DNA from: Paratinospora sagittata
Lineage: Eukaryota; Streptophyta; Magnoliopsida; Ranunculales; Menispermaceae
Assembly (NCBI GenBank): GCA_035771175.1
Contig: CM069605.1
Location: forward strand, 19,856,288-19,920,287
Direction of reading: 5' to 3'
Length of the DNA: 64,000 nt
The notes under the pieces were generated by a model. The model saw only the letters and a program-made list of their open reading frames with translations. It was not told the DNA's origin and did no database searches. The translations under genes were made by a program, and so were the position numbers. Shown here piece after piece: positions 20,478 through 30,803 of the stretch (the stretch's first letter is position 1; each line of letters begins with the position of its first letter).

Positions 20478-21889
20478 TGTAATACCTTAGGTTTGCACAA
20501 TAAATAAAAAAAAATTTGAACTTCGGGCGCCTGACTGAATGTTCGGGCACGTACCCCAACGTTTCGGCGCCTGCCCGAACCTTCACGCACGAGCTCGAAC
20601 CTTCAGGCACCCTTTTTGTCCTATTTAAGGAACCCCCTCCTCATTTCTCACACCAAAATCACTTCTTCTTGTGATTTTTCTTCTCTCTCTCACCCATCTT
20701 GAGTTTTTGTCTTCTCTTTTGAGACTCCCTTTTCAAGACTCTCTTCGCGGTTCTGCTCGGGGGAAGGCACCAGTTCTCGAAAGAGTTTTTATCTGAAGGT
20801 GGGAATTGAAACATAGGTTTGCGTGTCTTATAACTTTTATTAAAGTTTACATTCATTTATCATTATGTCTACTATTCATTTACACTGCATTATTGCGTAT
20901 AATGTTTATACTTGTCATACTTTTGCCTGTATTACACTGTTGCTATGTCGAATTAGTGGTCAATCTGGCTCAACCAGACTCAGTCTTGTCCTCAATAACT
21001 TTAAATAGTGAACGGGAGGTAGCGTGCTGCTCTAGACGATTGGTATTTAAGTAGACCTCGTGTCTCACCTCTCAACTGGAGACTGATCTGGTTGGTCTTA
21101 TTTGAAAGCTATTGGCTTATACAAGTAATATTGAATGTCCTAACCTTGCACGTGGTGATACCGACCCTGATAAGGATTACCAGACGTTGCCAAATCCTGT
21201 CTAATGTTAAGTAAAGACCGGACCAGTTCATGCATTGGCATCATATATAAGCACCACCTAGGGACGTGTGTGGTTTATGATTCATAAAATAGTTAGAAGC
21301 AATGCTCACTATTCATTATATTTCTCTGGAGAGGGACGTACAATGAGAACCCGACTACTCCTGGTGAGGGACATCTGTACGTGAATCCAGAGAGTCATTC
21401 TTGAGGAGGGACATATAATGAGAACCCGACTACTCCTGGGGAGGGACATCTGTACGTGAACTTAGGCGACATACAATCATGAAACCAATACAAGACGATA
21501 TCATGCATACATACATGTTGGATTGATTATGTTGCTCTGATGTGTATTTATGATATTTGATTACGAAGTTTTCTTTATTAATTGTTATATTCATGAACTA
21601 TTTTACCCACTGAGCGTGTAGCTCACCCCGTTGTTACCCAATTTTTCACAGGAGATTAGGGTGGACTGAGTGCAGGTTCTTGGACCCAATTTTTGTACCC
21701 TTTGTATTATTCATTGGGGAATTTGGGAGGATGTTCCCCTAACTATTTCATGTACAAATATATTCTGAAATTAATGAAATCAGACTTGTACTTAATCATG
21801 TTTTTACGCACTCGGTTATTGTTATAATGCATTCGCGCCCCATCCGTGAGTGTCCTGCCAGTTTAGGCGCGTCCGGGCGGGGTGTGACA
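20478..21889 (+). mobile_element. Solo gypsy LTR (1,412 bp) inside LTR A
   Basis: TGTAATACC...GGTGTGACA flanked by ATAAT at 20473-20477 and 21890-21894; the 3' LTR of A has the empty site (GATAATTGGCTATACATTG at about 32010). Features: GC-rich couplets (20519-20612) just upstream of a TATTTAA box (20622), a CT-rich leader, the stem TGAGCGTGTAGCTCA at 21611-21625, and a ~80-bp tandem duplication at about 21328-21455. Related to the LTR at 7447-8970. Confidence 0.93.
21328..21455 (+). repeat. ~80-bp tandem duplication inside the solo LTR
   Basis: The block GAACCCGACTACTCCTGG with flanking GAGGGACAT and CTGTACGTGAA occurs twice. Confidence 0.8.
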
Positions 21890-21894
21890 ATAAT

Positions 21895-23134
21895 TGTCCT
21901 ATACATTGAGTCTAGGCCTAGACGATGAATGGGTATGCATGCATTTTTATATTGGTTTATGTTGAATTACGCCTAAGTGTCTGCTTGATTATATAATTTG
22001 GCATAGTTGATGCCTATTGGTTGCGTTTTATATATTTAGGTCGGCTTAATAAATTAACATGGAATTGTGAATTTGATTCATTTCAGGTCGTTGTGATTTG
22101 ATTGGCCAATTTGAGGGTATTTGGCTTGGTTAATTCACTTGTGGTTGGTTGTTAGTATTTCTCACTTTAATTCTCCATTTAGGGAATGATATTTATACGA
22201 AATGAAACTGTTGAATGGTATGCATCCTATTGTATATGTGCATGGTATTTATGATCATGACCATGAATTTTCATACATTGCATTGCTAGGGTATTTTGGA
22301 TTGAATACGGTAGCATTCGTGGTCCTTCTTGTTACTTGTTCTTCGGGGAAGAAAACTTTCGTATACTGAAGAATGTAAGGGAAGAACGATCAGATTTGGG
22401 TGTTAAGGTCTGACTATCTTCTGTCGTCACGAGACAAGAGTGTGTAGATTGTATCATCCATTGGTGACCTCGGTGGAGGCATCTCCATAACTTTTATTAC
22501 ATGATGCACAAAATCTTTATGATTAGTTGGGAGCATGTACTATATGATTTCATTGATGCTTTTGTTTTATAAATGTGATTTCAATAGCTTACATGTTTTA
22601 TATAAATTCATATGTGGAGATTATTGTTTGAGATATTAATTGAGCTAGTTGAGCTCACCCCATTTTCCTATTTTCTCAAGTTTTGATTCGAAAGGGAAGG
22701 GCAAGGCTTGATCGTCTGCAAGGCCTTCTTCTCCTTCTTTTTGGAGGTAGGTTTTGGATTTTGGGGACTTGGGTTCTATTTTGGGTTATTTGATTATTTG
22801 TTCTTTTGGAACTTGTGTATAACTATTACAGTATATATGTATATAACACATAGATTGTATTTGACTTCCTTGGGATGATGGGCTCTTGGTTGAGTTCCAT
22901 GTGGATATATTTGTAGATATTGAACCATTCATACAAGATGGATTTGATCTTGTTAGATTTTGGGTGGTGAAATTTGAATTTTTGTTTAATTATATTTGTC
23001 ATATACATGTTGTGTATTGTGTTTATTAGGTATTTTCTGCATAGAGGCTTATTACTGCCTTAGGTTTTGTCGTGTAGTGGCATTATTTGGGGTATTGCGC
23101 CAGTCGTGACGTCACCGATGAAGGGTTGCAGTAA
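21895..23134 (+). repeat. 5' LTR of gypsy A, segment 3
   Basis: Resumes after the solo LTR and matches about 32017-33239. Carries TGAGCTAGTTGAGCTCA (22641-22657) and a TGACGTCA palindrome (23107-23114) near its end; both are also in the 3' LTR. The exact last base is uncertain by a few positions. Confidence 0.88.
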
Positions 23135-23137
23135 TGT

Positions 23138-23149
23138 TGGTATCAGAGC
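23138..23149 (+). other. Primer binding site of gypsy A (tRNA-iMet)
   Basis: TGGTATCAGAGC, a perfect match to the plant initiator-Met primer site, immediately after the 5' LTR. Confidence 0.92.
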
Positions 23150-23341
23150 AGATTTGTTTAGGATACCTATGGTTTGGTTAAAAAACAAAAATTAAAGAAA
23201 GATAAAAGCCTTATAATGTCATGTTTAGTTGTATGTGTAGTTAGATTATGTTTAATGCTATCCATTGTATGCTACCATGCTTGATGAATTCTTGCCCATT
23301 GAAATTTGAATTTTCTGAAGAAGGGAAGATCAGGGTTAGCA

Positions 23342-24450
23342 ATGGACCCTATTGATCAAGATAGGCTTAAGAGGCTAGAAGAAATGTTTGCAATCCAGCA
23401 GCAAAAGAATGCTCAACTCTTGGAGATAATCACTAAGCTGCAACAAGATAGGCCACGTATTGAGACACTTGCTGTTCAGGGTGTGGGCACTAGTAATGTT
23501 GGTGCAATGGCTGGTTCACCTTTTGTTGAGGCAAGGGTACAGACTCTTGAGTCAAGAAAGGACATTGAGGAGATGAAAAGGTATGAGAAGGTGATGGTGG
23601 CCTACAGAATACGAGAGCCCCCTACATTTTCAAGCAGTTTGTAGCTTGAGGATGCTAAAAGTTGGCTTTTTCGCATTGAAGTCATATTTGAGGATTTTCA
23701 GGCACTAAACAGGGATAAGGTTCGCTTGGCTAGATTTAAGTTGGCAGATGGGGCCGACAGATGGTGGGAAACAACGTGGAGGTCTCTTGGGGAGATTAAA
23801 TTATGGGAAAAATTTATGGAACTATTCTATACGACTTATTACCCGCGATTAGAGGTTGACATGAGGCATAATGAGTTTATTTAGTTGACTCAGGGTGACA
23901 GATCAGTTCACGGTATGAGCATGAATTTAATAGGCTTTCACTTTTTGCTCCAGAGTTTGTTCCTACAGATGAGTTGAGGATAACGAGGCTTCATGATGGT
24001 TTTCGTGATCAGATTCGACAAGGTTTGGCATTGGCTGGTGTGGCGACTTATGATCAGGCCTTGAGATAGGCCATGGATTTTGTGACTGCTGAGGCTGTAG
24101 CGAGGCTTAGGGCAGCAGCCATTCCGTCAGTACCTGTATTTCAGTCTGATTCATCTTCTCCATCTTCAGGGAAGAAAAAGGAGAAATGGAAGAAGAAGTT
24201 TTGGGATAATAACAAGAAGCCTAAGACTAGTGGTTGATTTTTTGGGGTTGATTCTTTTGTTGCTCCTGTTTCTGTGGCATCTACTTTAGCAGTGTATAAT
24301 AAGGGAGATCAGGCCATATCAAAATCACAGGGTTAGTCACAGACTACATCTTCAGGCCCGAGACCCATTATTTCTTGCTTTCGGTGTGGCGTGAAGGGCC
24401 ACAAGGCTAATCAATGTCTTATGCCGAGGTTTCCTTTTGCTTCAGCTATT
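23342..24450 (+). pseudogene. Gypsy A gag
   Basis: ATG at 23342 about 190 bases after the primer site. The N-terminal part has a coiled-coil-like LKRLEEMFAIQQQKNAQLLE, then the gypsy capsid block (DGADRWWETTWRSLGE, FYTTYYPRLEVDMR, LRITRLHDGFRDQIRQGL). A CCHC zinc knuckle (CFRCGVKGHKANQC) lies at 24376-24417 in another frame, so at least one frameshift intervenes. Stops include TAG at 23642-23644, one near 23882 and one near 24068. The product would have been the capsid/nucleocapsid precursor. Confidence 0.9.
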
Positions 24451-25115
24451 TCTGTAGCATCTGGTACAAGGGAGCAAACCAAGGAAGTTACTAAACAGGA
24501 TCCTGATGCCAACAAGAATCTGATAGTGGGTATGATTTCTATCTATGTTATGATGATGCATGTATTGTTTGATTCTGGTTCCACTTTATCATTCATATCG
24601 AGTCATGTGGTAGAAAGACTTAAATTGCCTAATGTTAGAGCTAGTACACCCTTGATATTGAGTACGGCAGCGGGTGAGAGAATCTACCCATATATGATTT
24701 GCATGAATTGTGTAGTCAAACACGAGAGACTTGAGATGATTATGAACCTTAAGGTGTTAGAGTTCCTCGATTTTGATGCTATTTTGGGTATGGGCTGGTT
24801 AGTGGCGTATCACGCCCAAGTGGATTGCTTTCATAAGAAGATAATATTTTAGATCCCTGGGCACATCTTTTATCTATCAAGGTATGACTACTACCAGACC
24901 ACCTATACGAGGCAGGCTGGCTACTTATGTAGAAGCCGTCCTCATGGCTAGTATTAGGTCGTTCGAGGAGGAGGGTTTGGGCATTCACACTACTGATATT
25001 CCAATAGTGAATGAGTTTTCGATGTATTTCCTGATGATCAACGTGGGTTACCACCAAAGAGGGAAATTGACTGCATCATTGAGTTGATGTCTAGTACAAA
25101 ACCCATGTCCATTCC
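24451..25115 (+). pseudogene. Gypsy A protease and N-terminal RT linker
   Basis: LFDSGSTLSFIS carries the catalytic Asp-Ser-Gly (24571-24579), followed by the conserved LEFLDFDAILGMGWL block, where the usual Asp of GMDWL is Gly. TAG at 24850 ends the open frame. The spacer resumes with DVFPDD and [13 protein letters not shown], the usual lead-in to gypsy RT, and is split at 25115/25116 by the solo LTR of family B. Confidence 0.88.
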
Positions 25116-27954
25116 TGTTGCGACCACGCACCCCGGACCACCAACCTCACAAGGAATGGCCTGCGGAATGCCAAGGCAGGACACCCGGCGTAGGCATCTC
25201 CAACCACTCCTCAACCCCCATGAGGTGGTTGAGACCCTACGAGGCTTATCCCAAACAACGACATAATATAAAAAGGTACTAAACAAAACTACCAATCATA
25301 TTAATCATCCAAGACAAGAGATAATCCATAAAAATGAACCATAAATAAAACCATAATCTTTACAGTCCATCAAGATGGACATACATATAAAGTCCAAAAC
25401 TATGGGTACAAAATAACCGTCATATGCCCACATGGTCTATCTAACAAGTCCCAACTCATCCATACTACAATGTGGTAAGTGTTATAATTAAATAATCCAA
25501 AATATAATACATCATAATTTAAAACACAGTTCAATCAAAATGCCTCTCAACTCACATCGAGGCCTTGGATTCTATCGTCCGCAAGACCCTCAAGATATGA
25601 CTACTTCTTCGCCCTTATTTGGGACAAAAGGACCTGAAAGAGGAAAATGAGGGTGAGCCAACGATGCCCAGTGAATAAAATTCAAATATGCTATCAATAC
25701 TCATCAATAAATATCATGTATGCATGTCAAAGTATAGCATGACTAAAAGCTTATAACATATAGATATCAAGCATTTATAATAAGTTCGTTGCAAGTAAAA
25801 GCCTATCAATTTGGATCAACATTCCCCACACATTAGGGTTACGAGTGCACGTTTATTTCACCGTACCGTTCTCATCCCCAATCATGTTGATTTGGGGTTA
25901 CTAGTGCACGTCTATTCATACCGTTCTCATCCCCAAATATTTCTTTTCTAAAACCCTCCTATGACAAGGTTAAGTCTCCCTATTAGCCAGATAGATGGGC
26001 CCAACCAAAGTCATAAGGTTTTCTCAAATTAATGCTTTCAACATACAATATATATAAGTGATATGATGACATAAAAGATATAATCATAAATGAAGTCTAC
26101 TCACAACCAAGCCTCGCGAGAGTATCTAGCCACACACGGACACCAAACCGAATCAACCCAATCAAGGTCCTGAAACATTCATCAATATCCAACCATACGT
26201 CAATTCCTATGCTCAATCACATATATATTACACATCAACCTTAAATCAGCCCACATATAGACAATAGGCCTAAATCCCATCTAATCCCATCATTCAATTC
26301 AAATCACATGACTTAGGCCTCTAATGCATAGTTCTCATTCATAAACCATTCAATTAATCAAAAATACTGATTTTCAATTCCTTACGCATAAACATGCCCA
26401 AATTGGGCCATTTGATCACAAGTAGGCCAAACCCATGATATTTTCACAACCACCTAATCAGTAGCATAATCAACCCTAATCATGCTTAATTAGACATAAA
26501 TTGCATCAATTCAATAATTCTAGGCCAAAAACATCAAAAGCCCTAAAATATGAAAATTTTTATACTTAGGCCATATTGCCGATTTAGACTAGGTAACCCT
26601 GTTTAGCCATGTATATCACTGATTTAGCATCATGGGTTCATCAACAATGGAAACTAGGTCAACATAGTTGACATGCAAGTTATTTGGAAAGGTCTAAGTT
26701 CATATTCTAAATTTAGGTCTAATACAAACAACCCTACCAATTTTTTCATTTAATATTCTGTTCAGATGTATCAAGCTGCCAACAGAAATATTTAATCACA
26801 AAATCAACCGCACAGATTGTAGTACGTTAAGAAGCAAACCTTCTGTCCAAAAATCAGCTCAATCCAACGGTGAACAGAAGAGATAGTCCTCTTTGATGAA
26901 CAAGTCTCTAATAAGACAATTTCTCCTTTCCTGCTGTAAATACTTGAACTCAGATGACTATATCACACAAAATACTTTACCATCAACATCTCAACCGTTC
27001 ATAATGTAGAAATATTAGTTTGGAACCATCGTCTGAAATATCATGTCCATCCAACGGTAGATTTAGGAGAACTATCAGTTTGATCTAAACTGCGCGAGAA
27101 ATTCAGACTTTCCGACCAGCTTTGTTTGGGAGGTTATATCTTTCAGAAGAAAACTCTAATCAAGATCTCCACCGACCAGAATGAATAACCATAAGATATG
27201 ATCTAGTTGACAAAGTTTGAGCTCAATCTGACCATATATCACTAAGATCTAGCACTTTGATGAAAATGTTGCTGAGACTTCGCTCAAAGTAACTTCCTCT
27301 TTCTTTCTCTTCTTCTTTCATTTCTCTTCTTTTTTCCTTTGCCTCCACTCATCTCACTCTCTAGGACTTCCTTGGAGAAGAGAAGTGGGGCATGGGACAC
27401 TTGTCCACTCTCATGCACCAACTTGACATGTGTTGGAGAAGAGAAATGGGGGATGGGACACTTGTGCACTCTCATGCACCAACTTGATATGTGTCGGTCT
27501 CATGCACCAACTTAACATGTGTTGGAGAAGAGAAATGGGGCATGGGACACTTGTCCATTCTCATGCACCAACTTGACATGTGTTGGTTTCATACTACCCA
27601 TACCAACCACATGTACTTTAACCAACCTCATGCTTCCATGTATTTTAAATGTCCAATCCATCTAATACACCAAATTTTCATTCTCATTTATCCTTTTATT
27701 CAATCAATCCTAACCAATATCAATTAATGGTTTAATGGGCCCATACATAAATAATATCGCATGCATTATACTTTAATTTAACATGACCCATATACAATTT
27801 ATAATGCACATATTTATATACATTATCAAGCATCAAATATACAAACATTAAACAACCATCAAACAAACACCAAACATGTCAAGGCAAACACATATTGTTT
27901 GGCCAAAATGCTATTGGGTTATGGGCTAGATGAAATAATTTTCAGGGCGTCACA
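25116..27954 (-). mobile_element. Solo LTR of family B (B1) inside gypsy A pol
   Basis: 2,839 bases; plus strand reads TGTTGCGACC...GGGCGTCACA, so on the minus strand it starts TGTGACGCCC. TSD ATTCC (25111-25115) versus ATTCT (27955-27959), one transition apart. Removing it rejoins the RT lead-in across the site. Close relative of the LTR at 43262-46220. Contains short tandem blocks around 25830-25940 and the ~64-bp repeats at 27374-27590. Confidence 0.92.
27374..27590 (+). repeat. ~64-bp tandem repeats, about three copies, in LTR B1
   Basis: Blocks built from GAGAAGAGAAATGGGGCATG, GGACACTTGTCCACT and CATGCACCAACTTGACATGT. The related LTR at 43262-46220 has a single copy at about 45815-45875, so the expansion is specific to B1. 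Confidence 0.85.
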
Positions 27955-28911
27955 ATTCTGCCTTATCGGATGGCACCAAAGGAGTTGCAAGAACTCAAGG
28001 TGCAAGTTGAAGAGCTTTAGAGCATAGGATTTATTACCCCTAGTATGCCACCTTGGGGTGCACTAGTTCTTTTTGTGAGAAATAAAGATGAGAGTCTTAG
28101 ACTGTGTATAGATTATCGTCAGCTGAACAAGGTGACAGTGAAGAACAAATATCCTCTACCTCGCATTGATGATCAATTAAATGGGACCAAGTTCTTCTCT
28201 AAGATTGATTTGAGATCGGGCTACCACCAACTGAGGATTAGAGAGGAATATGTCCCAAAGACTGCCTTCAGAACGAGATATGGTCATTATGAGTTTCTGG
28301 TCATGCCATTTGGGCTGACAAGCGCACCTGTGATGTTCATGGATTTGATGCAGAGGGTGTTGAGACCGTATCTAGATCACTTCATTATTGTCTTCATTGA
28401 TGACATTTTGATATATTCCAAAACACGTGAGGAGCACTAGCAACGCCTCTGGATCACCTTGCAGACATTAAGGGAGCACAGGCTATATGCTAAGCTTAGC
28501 AAGTGTGAGTTTTAGATTTTTGAAGTGAAATTTTTGGGTCATGTGGTTTGTGCAGATTGTATCTCTATTGATTTTGCTAAGGTTGAGACGATCATTAATT
28601 GGCCAAGACTGACCACAGTGACAGAGATTAGGAGTTTTCTAGGTTTGGTAGGGTACTACAGGAAGTTTGTACAAGGCTTTTCGAAGCTAGCTGCCCCACT
28701 TACTAGATTAACCCATAAGAACGTTCCTTTTGTGTGGACTGATGCCTATGAAGAAGTTTTTATAGAGTTGAAGAAAAAGCTTACTACCGCACTTGTTTTG
28801 ATACTTCCTAAACATGGAAAAAAGTTGGTGATTTATACCGATGCAACTCATGCAGGTTTGGGTTGTGTTTTAATGCAGGATGACAGAGTTGTTGCTTATG
28901 CATCCTAACAG
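27955..28911 (+). pseudogene. Gypsy A reverse transcriptase
   Basis: Contains the RT core in one frame: [54 protein letters not shown] and the catalytic FIDD (about 28395), then the thumb/connection [20 protein letters not shown]. The run between DD and QLNG is one or two residues short. Stops: TAG at 28018, 28437 and 28513 (the last at a conserved Trp, TGG to TAG), and TAA at 28906. It would synthesise element cDNA; inactive as it stands. Confidence 0.93.
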
Positions 28912-29175
28912 TTGAATGTACATGAGAAGAGCTACCCCGTTCATGATTTAGAGTTTGCGGCAATAGTGTTTGCTCTGAAGCTTTGGAGACATTATTTATA
29001 TGGCGAGAAGTTCACATTGTATTCTGATCATAAGAGTCTGAAATACTTGTTTGATCATAAGAGATTGAATATGAGACAACGAAGATGGCTAGAATTTCTT
29101 AATGATTATGACTTCGCATTGGAGTACCAGCTTGGGAAGGTCAATGTTGTTGTTGATGCATTGAGCAAAAAATAG
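28912..29175 (+). pseudogene. Gypsy A RNase H, C-terminal part
   Basis: After the YTDATHAGLGCVL motif upstream of 28908, this stretch gives the rest of gypsy RNase [50 protein letters not shown] and [14 protein letters not shown] at 29173-29175 ends the frame where an Arg codon is expected. Confidence 0.9.
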
Positions 29176-29195
29176 GTTAAAACGAGCATTGTAGC

Positions 29196-30746
29196 TATCA
29201 GATGGCCCATGAGTGACCATTATTGGAGAAGATCTCGATGATGAGTATACATTCTGTTGAACCATCTTTAGATGTACGTGTTCAGATGCGAGCACAACTG
29301 TTGGATACTCATATTCAGAGGATAGGGTATTTGCAGCAGCATAGTCCAAATTTTGGGATGTTTGATGCTTGGGCTGACAGTACTGATCGAGATGATTGGT
29401 CGAGAGATGCAGACGACATTTTGAGGTTTTAGGGGAGAGTATGGATTCTGTATGATCCTGAGTTGAGAGATGAGTTACTTTGAGAGCCACATAGATCACA
29501 GTACACTATTCAACCTGGAGTGACTAAGATGTATCGTGATATGAAACGTACAGTTTGGTGGCATGGGATGAAAAAGGACATAGTTAAATATGTTTGGAGG
29601 TGTGGATTGTGTCAGCAAGTGAAAGCTGAGAACCAAAAACCTGGAGGACAGATGCAACCATTGTCCATTCCAGAATGGAAATAGGAGCATATCACGATGG
29701 ATTTCATTATGGGAGTTCCTACGTCTCAAGGTAGATATGATGCCATCTGGGTAATTGTTGATAAGCTTACGAAATCTGTGCATTTCCTTTCGACGAACAC
29801 TAGAAATTCCGTGGACCGATTGAGTAAATTATACCTTCGAGAGATTGTGAGACTTCATGGAGTTCCTGTTTCGATTGTGTTGGACAAAGATTTGTGAATT
29901 ACTTCGAGATTCTTGTGTGTGATGCAGAATCAGATGGGAACTCAGCTCCGTCTCAGTACAACATTCCACCCTCAGACGGACAAATAGTCTGAGAAGGTTA
30001 TTTAGATGCTGGAGGACTTGCACAGGTCATGTATTTTGGAATTTGGTGGGAGTTGGATTGAATATCTTCACCTGTGTGAGTTTGCCTATAATAATAGCTA
30101 TCAGGCTAGCATTGGCATGACACCATTTGAGGCTCTCTATGGGCAACCTTGTAGATCTCCCACTTGTTGGTTCGAAGTGGGGAAAACATAGATTTTGGGG
30201 CAAAAAATAGTGGTTGCACAGACTGAGAAGATTAAGCAAATTAGGGAAAAGTTGAAGACAACTCAGGATCGGTAAAAGAACTACTTCGACAAGCGCCACA
30301 TGCCATTAGAGTTTGTTGTGGGAGATCAGGTACTTTTGAAAGTCTCTCCAAAAAAGGGGCAGATGAGATTTGGCGTGAAAGGAAAGCTATCCCCTCGACT
30401 TATTGGGCCATTTAAGATCCTTGAGAGGATAGGTCCCTTTGCATACGAGCTTGCTCTGCAACCTCAGCTTGAAGGTGTTCATGATGTATTTCACGTGTCC
30501 ATGCTGAGGAAGTATTATGCAGACCCCACACATGTACCTATGCTTGATATATCACAATTACAAGTTGGGGAGGAAGCTACTTATGTGGAACAACCAATTC
30601 AGATTGTGGCTCGTAGAGTCCAAAAGCTTGGGAATAAAGAAATTCCTCTAGTACGAGTCGAGTGATAGTTCCTTAATAACAAAGAGCAAACTTGGGAGTG
30701 AGAAGACCAAATGAAGAAAATGTTTCCGGATTTGTTTGCCACTTGA
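29196..30746 (+). pseudogene. Gypsy A integrase with chromo-like C-terminus
   Basis: H-H-C-C region (HRSQYTIQPG ... CGLCQQVK), catalytic core with Asp in TMDFIMGVP, Asp at VLDKDL (context decayed) and Glu at SEKVI, then QVLLKVSPKKG / GKLSPRLIGPFKILER (GPY/F module) and a C-terminal EQTWE-type motif ending near 30746, as in Tekay/Del chromoviruses. Stops include 29430, 29480, 29683 (conserved Trp), 29895, 29979 and 29997; most are explicable as C-to-T or G-to-A changes. Integrase with this C-terminus targets heterochromatin in the family. Confidence 0.9.
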
Positions 30747-30803
30747 GGTAAGATTTACTTTTAACTTAAATTTCGAGGACGAAATTTCCTAAGTTGGGGA
30801 TAT
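30747..30803 (+). other. Gypsy A 3' leader and polypurine tract
   Basis: AAATTTCGAGGACGAAATTT followed by CCTAAGTTGGGGATAT adjoining the LTR start; standard gypsy 3' arrangement. Confidence 0.85.

Noticed and set aside
23107..23114. TGACGTCA as a host cAMP-type/bZIP promoter site
   Set aside because: Lies near the end of LTR A and again at 33212-33219; no host gene nearby, so no functional claim beyond the LTR.
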